A DNA stretch of 64,000 nucleotides from CAXXIC01 sp049315325. GTDB lineage: Bacteria > Bacteroidota > Bacteroidia > Bacteroidales > UBA7332. Where the stretch lies: NCBI GenBank assembly GCA_049315325.1, contig JBMOKJ010000006.1:134290-198289 (forward strand), written 5' to 3'. Within the stretch, counting starts at the first letter, position 1, and each line of letters opens with the position of its first letter. The notes under the pieces are model-generated. The model was not told where the DNA came from and made no database searches. It was given only the letters and a program-made list of their open reading frames with translations. Both the position numbers and the translations under genes were made by a program. This document shows, piece by piece, positions 51,809 through 61,464 of the stretch.

Positions 51809-52894
51809 TTATTTAAAGTAATTGTCAAGAACCACTTTCGCTGCAACAAATGAGCTTATTTCGCCATGAAGCACCTTCTTTTCGAGCACTTTCAGTTCGG
51901 ATTCGATGCTCGAGTTTTTGAAGAAATGGTTTTTCAGTTGTTCGTTGATGGTTTCATACATCCAGTACTTCGATTGCTCTTTGCGACGTTGATCGAAATA
52001 GCCGTTACCTTTTACGAATTCAATGTATTCGTCCACCATTTGCCAAATTTCGGGGACACCGATGTTGTAGTAGCCCGAGTAGGTGAGGACTTTAGGCTCC
52101 CACCCCGAAGCAGATGTAGGGAAAAGATGCAGTGCATTGCGGTATTGTGCCTGAGCTAATTGTGCTTTTTCGATGTTGCTTCCGTCCGCTTTGTTAATTA
52201 CAATGCCATCGGCAAGCTCCATAATGCCGCGCTTAATGCCTTGCAGTTCATCACCCGTGCCGGGAACTTGCAACAACATAAAGAAATCGACCATCGAATG
52301 AACAGCCGTCTCCGATTGCCCTACACCAACAGTTTCAACAAAGATGGTGTCGAATCCTGCAGCTTCGCAAAGAACGATAGTTTCGCGGGTTTTGCGTGCC
52401 ACACCACCCAACGAGCCTGCGGCGGGTGAAGGGCGAATAAACGCATTTTTTGCGACCGAAAGGGCTTCCATTCGGGTTTTATCACCCAAGATGCTCCCTT
52501 TGGAACGTTCGCTGCTGGGGTCGATGGCCAACACGGCGAGTTTTCTTCCTTGTGCCAACAGATGCATTCCAAAGGTGTCGATGGAGGTGCTTTTACCTGC
52601 TCCGGGAACACCAGTGATGCCGATACGAATCGATTTTCCGGTGTGAGGAAGGCATTTCTCGATAATTTCTTGCGCTACGGCCTGATGTTCGGTCTTTGCG
52701 CTTTCAACCAATGTGACAGCCTGACTCAACATAGTGATGTCGCCTTTCTGAATGCCAGAAACATATTCGTCCACCGAAAATTGTCTCTTACGTTGGCGTT
52801 GTTGATTGAGGTACGGATTGATGCTTGGCGGTTGTGGAATGCCTTTGCTGACACTCAATCCGTTGTATTTGTCGTCGTTTTCGATATGCTCCAT
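51809..52894 (-). CDS. meaB: Methylmalonyl-CoA mutase-associated GTPase MeaB
   Basis: 361 residues. P-loop GITGVPGAGKSTSID, FVETVGVGQSE and the base-specific NKADGSN mark this G3E GTPase, which protects and reloads methylmalonyl-CoA mutase with adenosylcobalamin. The mutase genes are not in the window; Bacteroidales use the pathway for propionate/succinate metabolism. pdxA lies 18 bp upstream in the same direction. Confidence 0.95.
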   Translation of the reverse strand: MEHIENDDKYNGLSVSKGIPQPPSINPYLNQQRQRKRQFSVDEYVSGIQKGDITMLSQAVTLVESAKTEHQAVAQEIIEKCLPHTGKSIRIGITGVPGAGKSTSIDTFGMHLLAQGRKLAVLAIDPSSERSKGSILGDKTRMEALSVAKNAFIRPSPAAGSLGGVARKTRETIVLCEAAGFDTIFVETVGVGQSETAVHSMVDFFMLLQVPGTGDELQGIKRGIMELADGIVINKADGSNIEKAQLAQAQYRNALHLFPTSASGWEPKVLTYSGYYNIGVPEIWQMVDEYIEFVKGNGYFDQRRKEQSKYWMYETINEQLKNHFFKNSSIESELKVLEKKVLHGEISSFVAAKVVLDNYFK

Positions 52895-52912
52895 TGCGAA
52901 AGGTAATCAGTC

Positions 52913-54001
52913 CTAATCTTCTTTCAGATTCAACTTTTCGTTGTCGTTCCCTTTTTCGAAATACTGTTTGCGCAGAGGATTTGCACGCGCTTCGTTGTAG
53001 CGGATTCTCGCGCGATACACGTCGATTCCCATGTAGAGCGCTTGTAGAAACGACTCTTCCGAAGCGAGGTTTTTCCCTGCAATATCGTATGCAGTTCCGT
53101 GAGCAGGCGAGGTGCGGATGATGGGTAGTCCAGCGGTGTAGTTCACGCCCAAATCCATTGCAATGGTTTTGAAAGGGGCGAGACCTTGATCGTGATACAT
53201 AGCCAATATACCGTCGAATTTAGCAAACTGACCCGATCCAAAAAAACCATCGGCTGGATATGGTCCGAAGGTAAGCATGCCCTTCTCCTGTGTCTCTTTG
53301 AGAGCAGGAATAATGGTGTCAATCTCCTCTTTGCCAATCACACCACCGTCGCCAGCGTGTGGATTAAGTGCCAAAACGGCGATGCGCGGACGTTGTATGC
53401 CAAAATCCATTGACAGCGTAGTACTGAAAGCACGAATCTTTGCTACCAAATCTTCTTTTGTGATAACGGAAGCAACAGAAGCGAGCGGAATGTGACCTGT
53501 GACCAAAGCAACACGAAGATTGTCTTTAATCAGAATCATCATCGCTTTTTTGTCGTCTCCGAGTCGTTGTTCGAGGTATTCGGTGTGACCGGGGAATTTG
53601 AATGTTTCTGACTGAATGCTCTCTTTGTTGATTGGAGAAGTTAGAAGCACATCAAACAACCCTTTGCCGTACTCTTCGGTGGCTTTCTCAAGCGATGCTA
53701 AAGCCGCTTCACCCGAAGCTTGCGAAGCTTTGCCCAACTCTACTTTAGTCTCTTCGTCGCCGCAGTTGATGATGTTGATGCGGTTGTCGGCCGCTTCACT
53801 CGCCGAGTTGATGATGCTGTAGTTGAAGTTAGGCAAATCGAGCGTTTTGCGGTGATAGCCCATCACTTTAGGCGAACCGTAGATAATGGGTGTACAGATT
53901 TCGAGAATGGTTGGATTGGAGATTGCTTTGAGCAACACTTCGTATCCGATGCCGTTAATGTCCCCTTGGGTTATTCCGACTTTTATTTTTTTATCAGGCA
54001 T
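52913..54001 (-). CDS. pdxA: 4-hydroxythreonine-4-phosphate dehydrogenase
   Basis: 362 residues. GITQGDINGIGYEVLLKA start, TSPINKESI, FPGHTEYLEQR, NPHAGDGG and YHDQGLAPFK are the PdxA motifs, the histidines binding the metal. It acts after PdxB/SerC in pyridoxal phosphate synthesis. A MITE-like repeat (54021-54126) lies just before the start. Confidence 0.96.
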   Translation of the reverse strand: MPDKKIKVGITQGDINGIGYEVLLKAISNPTILEICTPIIYGSPKVMGYHRKTLDLPNFNYSIINSASEAADNRINIINCGDEETKVELGKASQASGEAALASLEKATEEYGKGLFDVLLTSPINKESIQSETFKFPGHTEYLEQRLGDDKKAMMILIKDNLRVALVTGHIPLASVASVITKEDLVAKIRAFSTTLSMDFGIQRPRIAVLALNPHAGDGGVIGKEEIDTIIPALKETQEKGMLTFGPYPADGFFGSGQFAKFDGILAMYHDQGLAPFKTIAMDLGVNYTAGLPIIRTSPAHGTAYDIAGKNLASEESFLQALYMGIDVYRARIRYNEARANPLRKQYFEKGNDNEKLNLKED

Positions 54002-54020
54002 ATTTTCAAAACTTTTAAAA

Positions 54021-54126
54021 GCCCCTAAATCCCCTTAAGGGGACTTTTGCCGAGGTGATGATTATTTATTTTGTGATAATTGAAAAACTGTTTTTTTAAA
54101 AAGTCCCCTTAAGGGGATTTAGGGGC
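54021..54126. repeat. MITE/REP-like element, copy 2 (perfect 26-bp terminal inverted repeats)
   Basis: 106 bp between rlmN and pdxA. Bases 54021-54046 and 54101-54126 are perfect inverted copies of each other over 26 bp; each end holds GCCCCTAAAT followed by the palindrome CCCCTTAAGGGG. The core (TTGCC..TGAT...CTGTTT) is related to that of the element at 59818-59962. No coding capacity, so it would need a transposase in trans. Confidence 0.85.
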
Positions 54127-54209
54127 AATTTCTTATAACATAATTGGAATGTTTTGACCACACAAACAAATATAGTTTTAAGCAGACTAAAGTACAACTT
54201 TTTTATGAA

Positions 54210-55250
54210 TTAGAGGGCTTCGTTGCTCTCCTTTTTTGTTTGGGTTGACGAGAGCATACCGCACGCAGCGAAAATATCCTCACCACGCGATGATCGAATG
54301 GTGGTGGTAATGCCGTGTTGGTTGAGGTAATCTTTGAACTCGTTCATCGCTTGGTTGTCGGAACTAACAAGCGGAATATTCGGAATCGCATGAAAACGAA
54401 TCAGGTTGATGCGGCAATCCAATCCTTTGAGCAGTTTTATCAACTCTTTAGCATGGAGCAATGAGTCGTTGAATCCTTTAAACATGATGTATTCGAACGA
54501 CAGACGACGCTGTTTCGACCAGTCGTAGCCTTTCAGTAATTCCACCAAATCTTTTGCAGGGAATGCCTTTTCGACGGGCATAATTTTGAGTCGCTCGTCG
54601 GAGAATGGGTTGTGCAGGCTGACCGCCAAATGACAATTGCTATCCGTTAGAAAACGTTCGAGACCTTTCTTTGCACCGATGGTCGAAACCGTGATTCGTT
54701 TGGGACTCCAGCCATATCCCCACGGTTGAGTGAGAATGTCGAGCACTTTAAACAGTTCATCAGGATTGTCGAGTGGTTCACCCATTCCCATAAATACGAG
54801 GTTCGTCAACTCGTCGTTTTGTGGCACAAACTGTATTTGGTTGATGATCTCGTTTGATGTGAGATGACCATTGAATCCCTGTTTGCCAGTCATACAGAAG
54901 AGGCAATTCATTTTGCAGCCCACTTGCGACGATACGCAAAGAGTGGCACGCTCCTTTTCGGGGATGAATACCGTTTCGATGTATTGCTGTTTAGCCGTTT
55001 GAAACAGGTATTTTACTGTTCCATCTTTCGACTTCTGAAACGAAACGGGAGCAGAATTTCCAATCTCGTATTTTTCGCTGAGCAATGCACGTGTTTTCAA
55101 CGATAGGTTCGTCATATCGTCGATGTGGATTGCCTTCTTGTGGTAAAGCCATTCGCTAATCTGCTTTGCCGTGAATTTAGGCAGATTGAGTGAGGCAATT
55201 ATATCGGTCAACTCGGCAAGAGTTTTGCCCAATAAGGGTTCTTTAGCCAT
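54210..55250 (-). CDS. rlmN: 23S rRNA (adenine2503-C2)-methyltransferase
   Basis: 346 residues. Radical-SAM motif C-KMN-C-LF-C in VGCKMNCLFCMTGKQGF (residues near 110) and the second catalytic cysteine in DIFAACGML at the C-terminus. It methylates A2503 of 23S rRNA and A37 of some tRNAs. Sequence KGFNDSLLHAKEL is also typical. Confidence 0.96.
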   Translation of the reverse strand: MAKEPLLGKTLAELTDIIASLNLPKFTAKQISEWLYHKKAIHIDDMTNLSLKTRALLSEKYEIGNSAPVSFQKSKDGTVKYLFQTAKQQYIETVFIPEKERATLCVSSQVGCKMNCLFCMTGKQGFNGHLTSNEIINQIQFVPQNDELTNLVFMGMGEPLDNPDELFKVLDILTQPWGYGWSPKRITVSTIGAKKGLERFLTDSNCHLAVSLHNPFSDERLKIMPVEKAFPAKDLVELLKGYDWSKQRRLSFEYIMFKGFNDSLLHAKELIKLLKGLDCRINLIRFHAIPNIPLVSSDNQAMNEFKDYLNQHGITTTIRSSRGEDIFAACGMLSSTQTKKESNEAL

Positions 55251-55326
55251 TGTTTTGTAGTGATAACTTTGTTTGAAAGGACAAAGGTACGAAGTTTTTT
55301 GTGTAAAAACGATTTGACCAAAAACA

Positions 55327-55360
55327 AAGAGGGTGTTTCAAACACTTGAAACACCCTCTT
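55327..55360 (-). terminator. Terminator after the PpiD-like gene
   Basis: AAGAGGGTGTTTCAA (55327-55341) and TTGAAACACCCTCTT (55346-55360), a 15-bp perfect stem with a 4-base loop, 21 bp after the stop of the chaperone gene. Confidence 0.88.
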
Positions 55361-55381
55361 GTTGTATATTGTTTCTTCCGA

Positions 55382-57520
55382 TTAATAGAAACGGATGCGG
55401 TTGTCTTCGATGTCAGCATCTTTTTTCAACACTTCCATCATTTGATACATCACGCGATACATGTAGTTTCCTTTGAGGTTATTGATTTCAGCTTTCACAT
55501 CAAATGGACGAGTGCTTGCTGTTTCGTTGATTACCGAGAATACATAAACGCCGTTTTTACCTTTCACCGGACCTGTCAGTTTACCTTTTGCTGAGTAAGG
55601 AGCGATGCCGCAAAGAGCAGGTTCGTTGCCAATACCTGTGATTTGCATGGTGCTGAATCCTACGAATTTAGCGGTGTCGATGCGTCCACCCATTGCCGAA
55701 GCATAAGCCTCAAGTGATGTGGCGTTTTTAGTTTTCAAATCAGCGATGATTTTGTCACCTTTTTTATCTGCAACGATTTCTGCTTTCAAGCGATCTTTCA
55801 GTGCATCAAGTGGCGTGAAGCCTTTTTCGGTTACATCAACCAATGCTGCTACCACCAACTGATTGTTGCCAATTTCGAAGATAGACGATACTTCGCCTTT
55901 CGATGCGTTGAAAATCCAGTGAATCACGTTGCGTGCATTGCGTATTTCGTTGAGGTTGTAGTCGTTTGTGCCTACATTCGGATTTGCAAGTGCTACGTAG
56001 CCAGTTTTAGCAGCGTTCTCTTCGAACTTCGCAGCGGTATTGTTGCTGATGATGAATTGGCTAAGTTTATTGTAGATGGTACCGTTTGTCTTTTTGCTGG
56101 CAATCACTTCGTTGATGATTGACGCCATTTTGATTTTCGCCACTGGAGCAGTTTTAGCTGTTACCTGAATGATGTCGAAACCGTACATCGTTTTTACTTT
56201 AGCGTAGCCGTTTACAGGTGTATTGAAACAAGCACTTTTGAACTCAGCACCCATTCCTTTTGTAGCAGCCTCTTCGTTGAACCAACCAAAATCGCCACCG
56301 CTTTTTGCATTCTGTGCAGCAGAATATTTGGCAGAGAGCATTTCGAAGTTAGCTCCGGCTTTCAATGCGTTCATCACGCTATCGGCTGTTTGGCTGCTTT
56401 TCGCTTCGTCAGAAATTGGAATCAAAATGTGACGTGCTTTTACCGAGTCAGGTGCCGATGTTTTGGCAATGATGCGGTGCATTTGATAGACATTCTTTTC
56501 TAACACTGGACCATATACCGCGCCTGCTTCACCACTGCTTGCAAAACCTTTTACATTCGCAGGAAGTGAACGAACCGCCACAAAGAAGTCGTTGTATTGT
56601 ACATCTGAGTTTTCGTTTACCACATCAGCTACGTTTGCCGAAGTTGAGAACTCTTGTTTGATGGCATTGATTTTGGTAGCTGCTTCTTCCAAATCTTCTT
56701 TGCTAGGAGCAATTGGAACAGTAATGTATTTTACCGAACGGGTTTCGTTTTGTTTGAAGCTCTCTTTGCGTTTGTTGTAGAGGTCTTTCAACTCAGCATC
56801 TGTTACTTCGATGGTGCTATCCACAATTGAGAAGTACGGTTTCATCGTGTAGAGGAAATCCACATTCTTTTGTGTGCCTTCGAAAGCCGATTTAGCTTCC
56901 AACGAGTTGGGTGCTACCGATTTGCTCAACAACACGCTGTATTTTTCTTCCAGTTTTTGTTGTTTCACGGTTCTAACCACGTAAGCCCAGTATTTTTTGA
57001 ACTCTTTGATTTGCTCTTTTTGTTCAGCAGTGTATTTTTCAGCACCTTCGCCATTCACCACTTTATTGAAGTTAATCAATACCGATTTGTCGAACATTCC
57101 AGTTTGTGGATTCACAAACATACGCATACGTTGAATCATCGGAGAGATGTGGTCTCCCAAAATCATGTCGTTCAATTCAGCATTCGAAACCGAAATGCCT
57201 GCCTTTTCTGCCTGATCGTTGATGATTGACTCGCGAACCAAACTTTCGTAAACGGATTCACGGATATTGGAAACGTAATCTTCGGGAAGTGTACTTTGAC
57301 CTGTTTCTACTTTGTAAACTGTAGTTAGCTCGTCGAGTCTTGCTTGAAATTCACTCGATGAAAATGATTTTCCGTTTACGCTTACGACTTTGTCTTTTGC
57401 TTGACGGAAGAATGTTGAACCGGAGTTTAGAAAGTCTCCGATGATGAACGAGAATAAAGCAAGTCCGATGATTGCCACCAAGAGGCCGGCTCTACTTCTG
57501 ATTTTTTCTAATGTAGCCAT
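55382..57520 (-). CDS. PpiD/SurA-like periplasmic peptidyl-prolyl isomerase
   Basis: 712 residues. One N-terminal membrane anchor (AGLLVAIIGLALFSFIIGDFL), a SurA-N-like chaperone region, then a parvulin domain beginning ARHILIPISDEAKSS near residue 345 with GGDFGWF. A second, degenerate rotamase-like part follows. It assists folding of outer-membrane proteins. It is transcribed with the CNNM and lptC genes upstream, a conserved envelope cluster in this phylum. Confidence 0.9.
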   Translation of the reverse strand: MATLEKIRSRAGLLVAIIGLALFSFIIGDFLNSGSTFFRQAKDKVVSVNGKSFSSSEFQARLDELTTVYKVETGQSTLPEDYVSNIRESVYESLVRESIINDQAEKAGISVSNAELNDMILGDHISPMIQRMRMFVNPQTGMFDKSVLINFNKVVNGEGAEKYTAEQKEQIKEFKKYWAYVVRTVKQQKLEEKYSVLLSKSVAPNSLEAKSAFEGTQKNVDFLYTMKPYFSIVDSTIEVTDAELKDLYNKRKESFKQNETRSVKYITVPIAPSKEDLEEAATKINAIKQEFSTSANVADVVNENSDVQYNDFFVAVRSLPANVKGFASSGEAGAVYGPVLEKNVYQMHRIIAKTSAPDSVKARHILIPISDEAKSSQTADSVMNALKAGANFEMLSAKYSAAQNAKSGGDFGWFNEEAATKGMGAEFKSACFNTPVNGYAKVKTMYGFDIIQVTAKTAPVAKIKMASIINEVIASKKTNGTIYNKLSQFIISNNTAAKFEENAAKTGYVALANPNVGTNDYNLNEIRNARNVIHWIFNASKGEVSSIFEIGNNQLVVAALVDVTEKGFTPLDALKDRLKAEIVADKKGDKIIADLKTKNATSLEAYASAMGGRIDTAKFVGFSTMQITGIGNEPALCGIAPYSAKGKLTGPVKGKNGVYVFSVINETASTRPFDVKAEINNLKGNYMYRVMYQMMEVLKKDADIEDNRIRFY

Positions 57521-57622
57521 CTATTAATGAAGTGATTTGGTTAATAAATTCTCTTTTTGAGAGAGCACGAAGATACAAAAAATGCTATGAATACAAATAA
57601 TGCGGTATAAAAAAAAGGTGAA

Positions 57623-58879
57623 TTAGTTGATTTTTAGTTTGACGAGTTCGATTCTGGTGGTAGATAATTTCAGAATCTTGAAGCTAAACTGTTCAATATC
57701 AACTATCTCGTGAAGTTGAGGGAATTGTTCGTGGTGGTGTAGAATAAATCCTGCAACAGTGGCATAAGTGTCCGATTCGGGCAGATTTAGGTCGAATTTC
57801 TCGTTCACCGTGTCTATTTCGAGCCTTCCGGAGAGGACATATTCACTTTCGTTGAGTTGTCGCAACACATAATTGTTGGTGTCGTGCTCATCTTCTATTT
57901 CGCCAAAAATCTCTTCCACCAAATCTTCGAGCGTTACAATGCCTGCCGTTCCACCAAATTCATCGACCACTGCCGCGATGGTTTTCTTCTGTTGCATCAG
58001 CAGTTTCATCAGTTTATTGGCCGCCATTGTTTCGGGCACCACCTCAATTTGGTTCACTTTTGTATGCCAGTCTGCGGGTTTGCTAAACATCTCCGACGAG
58101 TGGATGTACCCAACTACGTTGTCCATATTCTCCTTGTAAACAATGATTTTGGAGAATCCTGTTTCGATAAATAGGCTCATCAAATCGTCAATCGAGTCGT
58201 TCCAATCGACTGCCACTACTTCGGTGCGGGGCACAATGCAATCGCGCAGTCGGATGTTGGAGAAGTCGAGCGCATTTTGGAAAATCTTCACCTCGGTGTC
58301 CACCATCGAATTGTCGAGCGAATCGTCGATGCTTTGTTGAATAAAGAAATCGAGATCGACTTTGCCAAATACCCGCTTATCTCCTGTCGGGAGCAGTTTG
58401 ATGCCGAATATTTTCAGAATCAATTTCGAGCAAAGCGCGGTGAACTTGCTGATGGGATAGAGGAGTATGTAGCTGATGTATAGCGGTATAACGAACAGGC
58501 GAAGCGAACGGTTTGGGTTGATGCGAAAGATAGTTTTAGGCAGAAATTCAGCCGTGAAGAGAATCAACGCCGTTGAGATCAGTGACTGCAGAAGCACAAT
58601 CAGAAACTCGTTCGAGATAACAAGGCTAATGACCGGTTCCAGTTTTTGTGCAGTCACGATACTGAATACAACCAACGCAATGTTATTACCCACGAGCAGA
58701 GTTGAGATGAATTGCTCGGAGTGGTTGTAGAAGAGGTTAAGAATAATGCCCGAGAGCGTGTTTTTCTTCTTGTCTAACTCAAAACGGAGTTTGTTGGACG
58801 ACACAAAGGCAATCTCCATACCCGAAAAGAAAGCGGAACAGAGCAGTGTTATAAGTATAATGAGCGTAGCGTTGTCCAT
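57623..58879 (-). CDS. CNNM/CorC (HlyC)-family membrane protein with CBS pair
   Basis: 418 residues. N-terminal DUF21/CNNM domain with about four membrane segments, two CBS domains (RDCIVPRTEVVAVDWNDSIDDLMSLFIETG and EVVPETMAANKLMKLLMQQ), DEFGGTAGIVTLEDLVEEIFGEIEDEHD, and a C-terminal CorC_HlyC domain. Members transport or regulate Mg2+. Hemolysin names in databases are historical. It starts 6 bp after lptC. Confidence 0.9.
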   Translation of the reverse strand: MDNATLIILITLLCSAFFSGMEIAFVSSNKLRFELDKKKNTLSGIILNLFYNHSEQFISTLLVGNNIALVVFSIVTAQKLEPVISLVISNEFLIVLLQSLISTALILFTAEFLPKTIFRINPNRSLRLFVIPLYISYILLYPISKFTALCSKLILKIFGIKLLPTGDKRVFGKVDLDFFIQQSIDDSLDNSMVDTEVKIFQNALDFSNIRLRDCIVPRTEVVAVDWNDSIDDLMSLFIETGFSKIIVYKENMDNVVGYIHSSEMFSKPADWHTKVNQIEVVPETMAANKLMKLLMQQKKTIAAVVDEFGGTAGIVTLEDLVEEIFGEIEDEHDTNNYVLRQLNESEYVLSGRLEIDTVNEKFDLNLPESDTYATVAGFILHHHEQFPQLHEIVDIEQFSFKILKLSTTRIELVKLKIN

Positions 58880-58885
58880 AATCGT

Positions 58886-59488
58886 TTACGGTTGGGTGTT
58901 GTTGTCGTCAACCTGAAAAATACCCTGTGTTTTGCGTATGATGTAGCGTGTCATCGATTCGTTCGACTCAAAGCCAAGTCCGGTGATAATCTTGCTCGTC
59001 TGATCTATTTTGATGAAAGAGTCGGAGTAGATTTTTTGTTGATTCTGGTCCCAATAGAGGTCTTGAGTCTCAAACTTTTCGCCCTGAAAGTTGATGATTT
59101 TGACGTTTTTCTTCAGATGCCACAGCTTTTTTCCTTCGTTGAAATAGGCTGAATCTGCTTTTATGCTGGCTTCTACTTTAAATACAGAATCAAATTTCTC
59201 AACATAAATTCCTTTCGGAAAATACCAATAGGGTTCGCTCACTCGCTCAAAAATTGACCATTCGCCTGCCACCAATCGGTATCGGGTGATGCCTGAGTCG
59301 GAAATCAGGGTCGAAACGTTTGTCGTGCGCAGAGTCGGGACTAATCTGACGTCTTTAAACGATTTGATGGTCTCCTTGTTATTGTCGGTGCACGATGGGA
59401 GTAAAACGAAGATAAGGGCTATCATTAGAGTAGCCCTTATTGTTGTATGTTGCGAATATTTAAACCAATTCCTATTTATAGGATTCAT
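58886..59488 (-). CDS. lptC: LPS export protein LptC (lipoprotein form)
   Basis: 200 residues. Signal peptide with lipobox LLPSC (cysteine 33). The remainder is beta-rich with YYFPKGIYVEKFD-type strands and AYFNEGKKLWHLKKNVKIINFQGEKFETQDLYWD, the LptC/OstA-like fold that passes LPS across the periplasm. First gene of the lptC-CNNM-PpiD unit. Confidence 0.88.
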   Translation of the reverse strand: MNPINRNWFKYSQHTTIRATLMIALIFVLLPSCTDNNKETIKSFKDVRLVPTLRTTNVSTLISDSGITRYRLVAGEWSIFERVSEPYWYFPKGIYVEKFDSVFKVEASIKADSAYFNEGKKLWHLKKNVKIINFQGEKFETQDLYWDQNQQKIYSDSFIKIDQTSKIITGLGFESNESMTRYIIRKTQGIFQVDDNNTQP

Positions 59489-59571
59489 ATTTGTTTTTGA
59501 TGCTTAAAGAAAAAAGTAAGCAAGGTTTTAAGTTAAGGGAATGAAATAGTGTCGTAAAAAATTAATAAAAA

Positions 59572-59752
59572 TAGAACACTGATAAACGCTGATATAGCAG
59601 ATTTAAAAACGGATTTTGATCTTGCTGTTTGCAAGATGATTTTTAATAGTTCAGCTCTTATCAGTTATGTTTACATGACTTAAATCAGTTTTCAATCCAT
59701 TTCAATGTTATCCGTTTCTATCCGCTTAATCCGTAAAATCCGCGTTCTATTA
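59572..59752. repeat. Dispersed repeat family B, copy 1
   Basis: One end reads ACGCTGATATAGCAGATTT, the other TCCGCTTAATCCGTAAAATC followed by CGCGTTCTA. The same two ends occur in reverse orientation at 63371-63545. No ORF. Confidence 0.65.
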
Positions 59753-59817
59753 CTTTTAAAAATTAAACGACTTTATATGTTGTCAATTACTTATTTAATG
59801 AAATGTCGTAATTAATT

Positions 59818-59962
59818 GCCCCTATATCCCCTAAAGGGGACCCTTGCCAATGTGATATTTGTTTGTTTAGTTCATTGATTCAACAGAAAAAGACTGTTTG
59901 TCAAGGAGCTAATTTTTTTTGTTATTGCCTCCGCAGAAGTCCCCTTTAGGGGATTTAGGGGC
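59818..59962. repeat. MITE/REP-like element, copy 3
   Basis: 145 bp with 26-bp ends matching as inverted repeats at 23 positions (59818-59843 and 59937-59962); the core shares TTGCC..TGAT and CTGTTT blocks with copy 2. Confidence 0.8.
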
Positions 59963-60234
59963 ATTTGAAAGCGATATTACAATTGCTCTGTTACAAAACG
60001 TTTTCGCTTCCGCGGGACTTACTTTTTTCATGCAAAAAAAGTAAGCAAAAATGCTTCATCGAAAAGAACTCGCTCGCTCGCCCATAGATTATTCACCTGC
60101 TTTGCTAGAATTTGTATATGGGCTACTCGCTCGACAGCTTTTCGATAGTTTGGTATTTGTGTTTGTCCCCACTGGGACTAGCGATGATGTGTTTGTTTTG
60201 AACCTGACTTTACGAATTAAATCTATCTTTTCGG

Positions 60235-61464
60235 TTAGTCAATGCTGCGTTTGAAGAACCAGAATTCGTTGAATGTTAGGTTGAGTGTGAATTTGAAATA
60301 TTCCTCTTTAATAAATGAGCTGTTTGAGGGTGCCAGTTTCGAGTAATCGAACGAAATGTTGAGCATCGATTTGGTGCCTTTAAACGGCAATCCGAATCCA
60401 AATCCTGCACCGTACTCTTTGGCAGAGCTTCCTTTTGCGTTCGAATAGTTGTCGCTCATGTAGCCGCCAAAGCGGTATTTCACGTGTTGAAAGTAGCGAC
60501 GTCCGTTTACGTTTGGTGTGTATTCTGCACCAGCTGCCAGTTTTAGTCTATTGCTTAAGGTCGCGATTTGATTTCCAAAAGCAGCATCGTTCCATTTCTG
60601 ATAAAGTCCGTTGGCCACAAAACTCCAGTGGTTATTCATCTGCCAATCTGCACCGATTCCGATGGTTTCGGCAAGTTCGTATTTGCGATCCAATGCAAAG
60701 GTTTTGCTCGAGTCACCTACTATATGTACCGAATCGAGTGTGCCGCTGAGTTTGATTTTTGGAGTATACGTCAACCCAATGCTGAGCGACTGCTCTTTGC
60801 TGAATGATTTAAACCATTGAACGCCAAAGTCGGGTTTGAAACCACGTTGGTGAAGTTGAAGGATTTTTGTGACAGTCGACGCGCTGTTGTTGTTTGTGAT
60901 GTAGCTGCTGTTGCTGATTGTTCCGAATACATAATTAAAATTTGCTCCCAAAGAGATGCCTTTAAACGGCGTAGCTGCCAATCCGAAATAGGCCAATGAG
61001 AGTCCTCCTTCACCGCCATAGGTGGTGGTTCCGGTTAATCCGCCATTCGAAATGCTGTTTCCAAATTGATAACCAACATTGGAGTAAGGCAACAGCCCCA
61101 CACTTGCACCCATGCCTTTAATGAGTGGGAATTGAATGGCTAAGTGGTCGATTCCGCCATTGGGTTTGGATTCTTTATTCACCCCTTCGGTGAAGATTCC
61201 GTTTTGTAGCGAAACACCAAATTCGAAAAGAAAAGTGGTGGAGTCGATGGCAGAATAAGATGCTGGATTCGAAGGGTTGATTTGGTTGTTGCGCCGCATA
61301 CCAATCGATGCGCCACCCATGCCGCTTGTCGAACCAAGTGTTGCGTCCGACAGTTGTCCGTATCCGTATCTGCTGTATGGTGAATTAGTGGGAGATTGTG
61401 CCAATGCGCTCGAAATTGAAGTCACAAAAAGCAGTGCCAAGATAAGTAGTTTTCTATTGTGCAT
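60235..61464 (-). CDS. Outer-membrane beta-barrel protein (uncharacterised)
   Basis: 409 residues. Signal peptide MHNRKLLILALLFVTSISSALA, then NSPYSRYGYGQL and MGGASIG, an opening typical of a Bacteroidetes family of FadL-like barrels. Alternating strands and the aromatic C-terminal segment (KFTLNLTFNEFWFFKR) fit an outer-membrane barrel. Ligand unknown. It overlaps the end of coaX by 11 bp, so the two are co-transcribed. Confidence 0.78.
   Translation of the reverse strand: MHNRKLLILALLFVTSISSALAQSPTNSPYSRYGYGQLSDATLGSTSGMGGASIGMRRNNQINPSNPASYSAIDSTTFLFEFGVSLQNGIFTEGVNKESKPNGGIDHLAIQFPLIKGMGASVGLLPYSNVGYQFGNSISNGGLTGTTTYGGEGGLSLAYFGLAATPFKGISLGANFNYVFGTISNSSYITNNNSASTVTKILQLHQRGFKPDFGVQWFKSFSKEQSLSIGLTYTPKIKLSGTLDSVHIVGDSSKTFALDRKYELAETIGIGADWQMNNHWSFVANGLYQKWNDAAFGNQIATLSNRLKLAAGAEYTPNVNGRRYFQHVKYRFGGYMSDNYSNAKGSSAKEYGAGFGFGLPFKGTKSMLNISFDYSKLAPSNSSFIKEEYFKFTLNLTFNEFWFFKRSID

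Larger units (their letters stand above)
59489..60234. other. 745-bp gene-free, repeat-filled stretch
   Basis: Contains a dispersed repeat (59572-59752), a MITE-like element (59818-59962) and a hairpin CTTACTTTTTT/AAAAAAGTAAG (60018-60045). A 67-codon reading frame at 60051-60254 has no recognisable protein features and is treated as chance. Nothing else is seen. Confidence 0.6.

Noticed and set aside
60051..60254. 67-codon ORF on the plus strand in the repeat-rich gap
   Set aside because: No recognisable motif, overlaps the end of the barrel gene on the other strand, and lies in sequence that looks like an intergenic relic.
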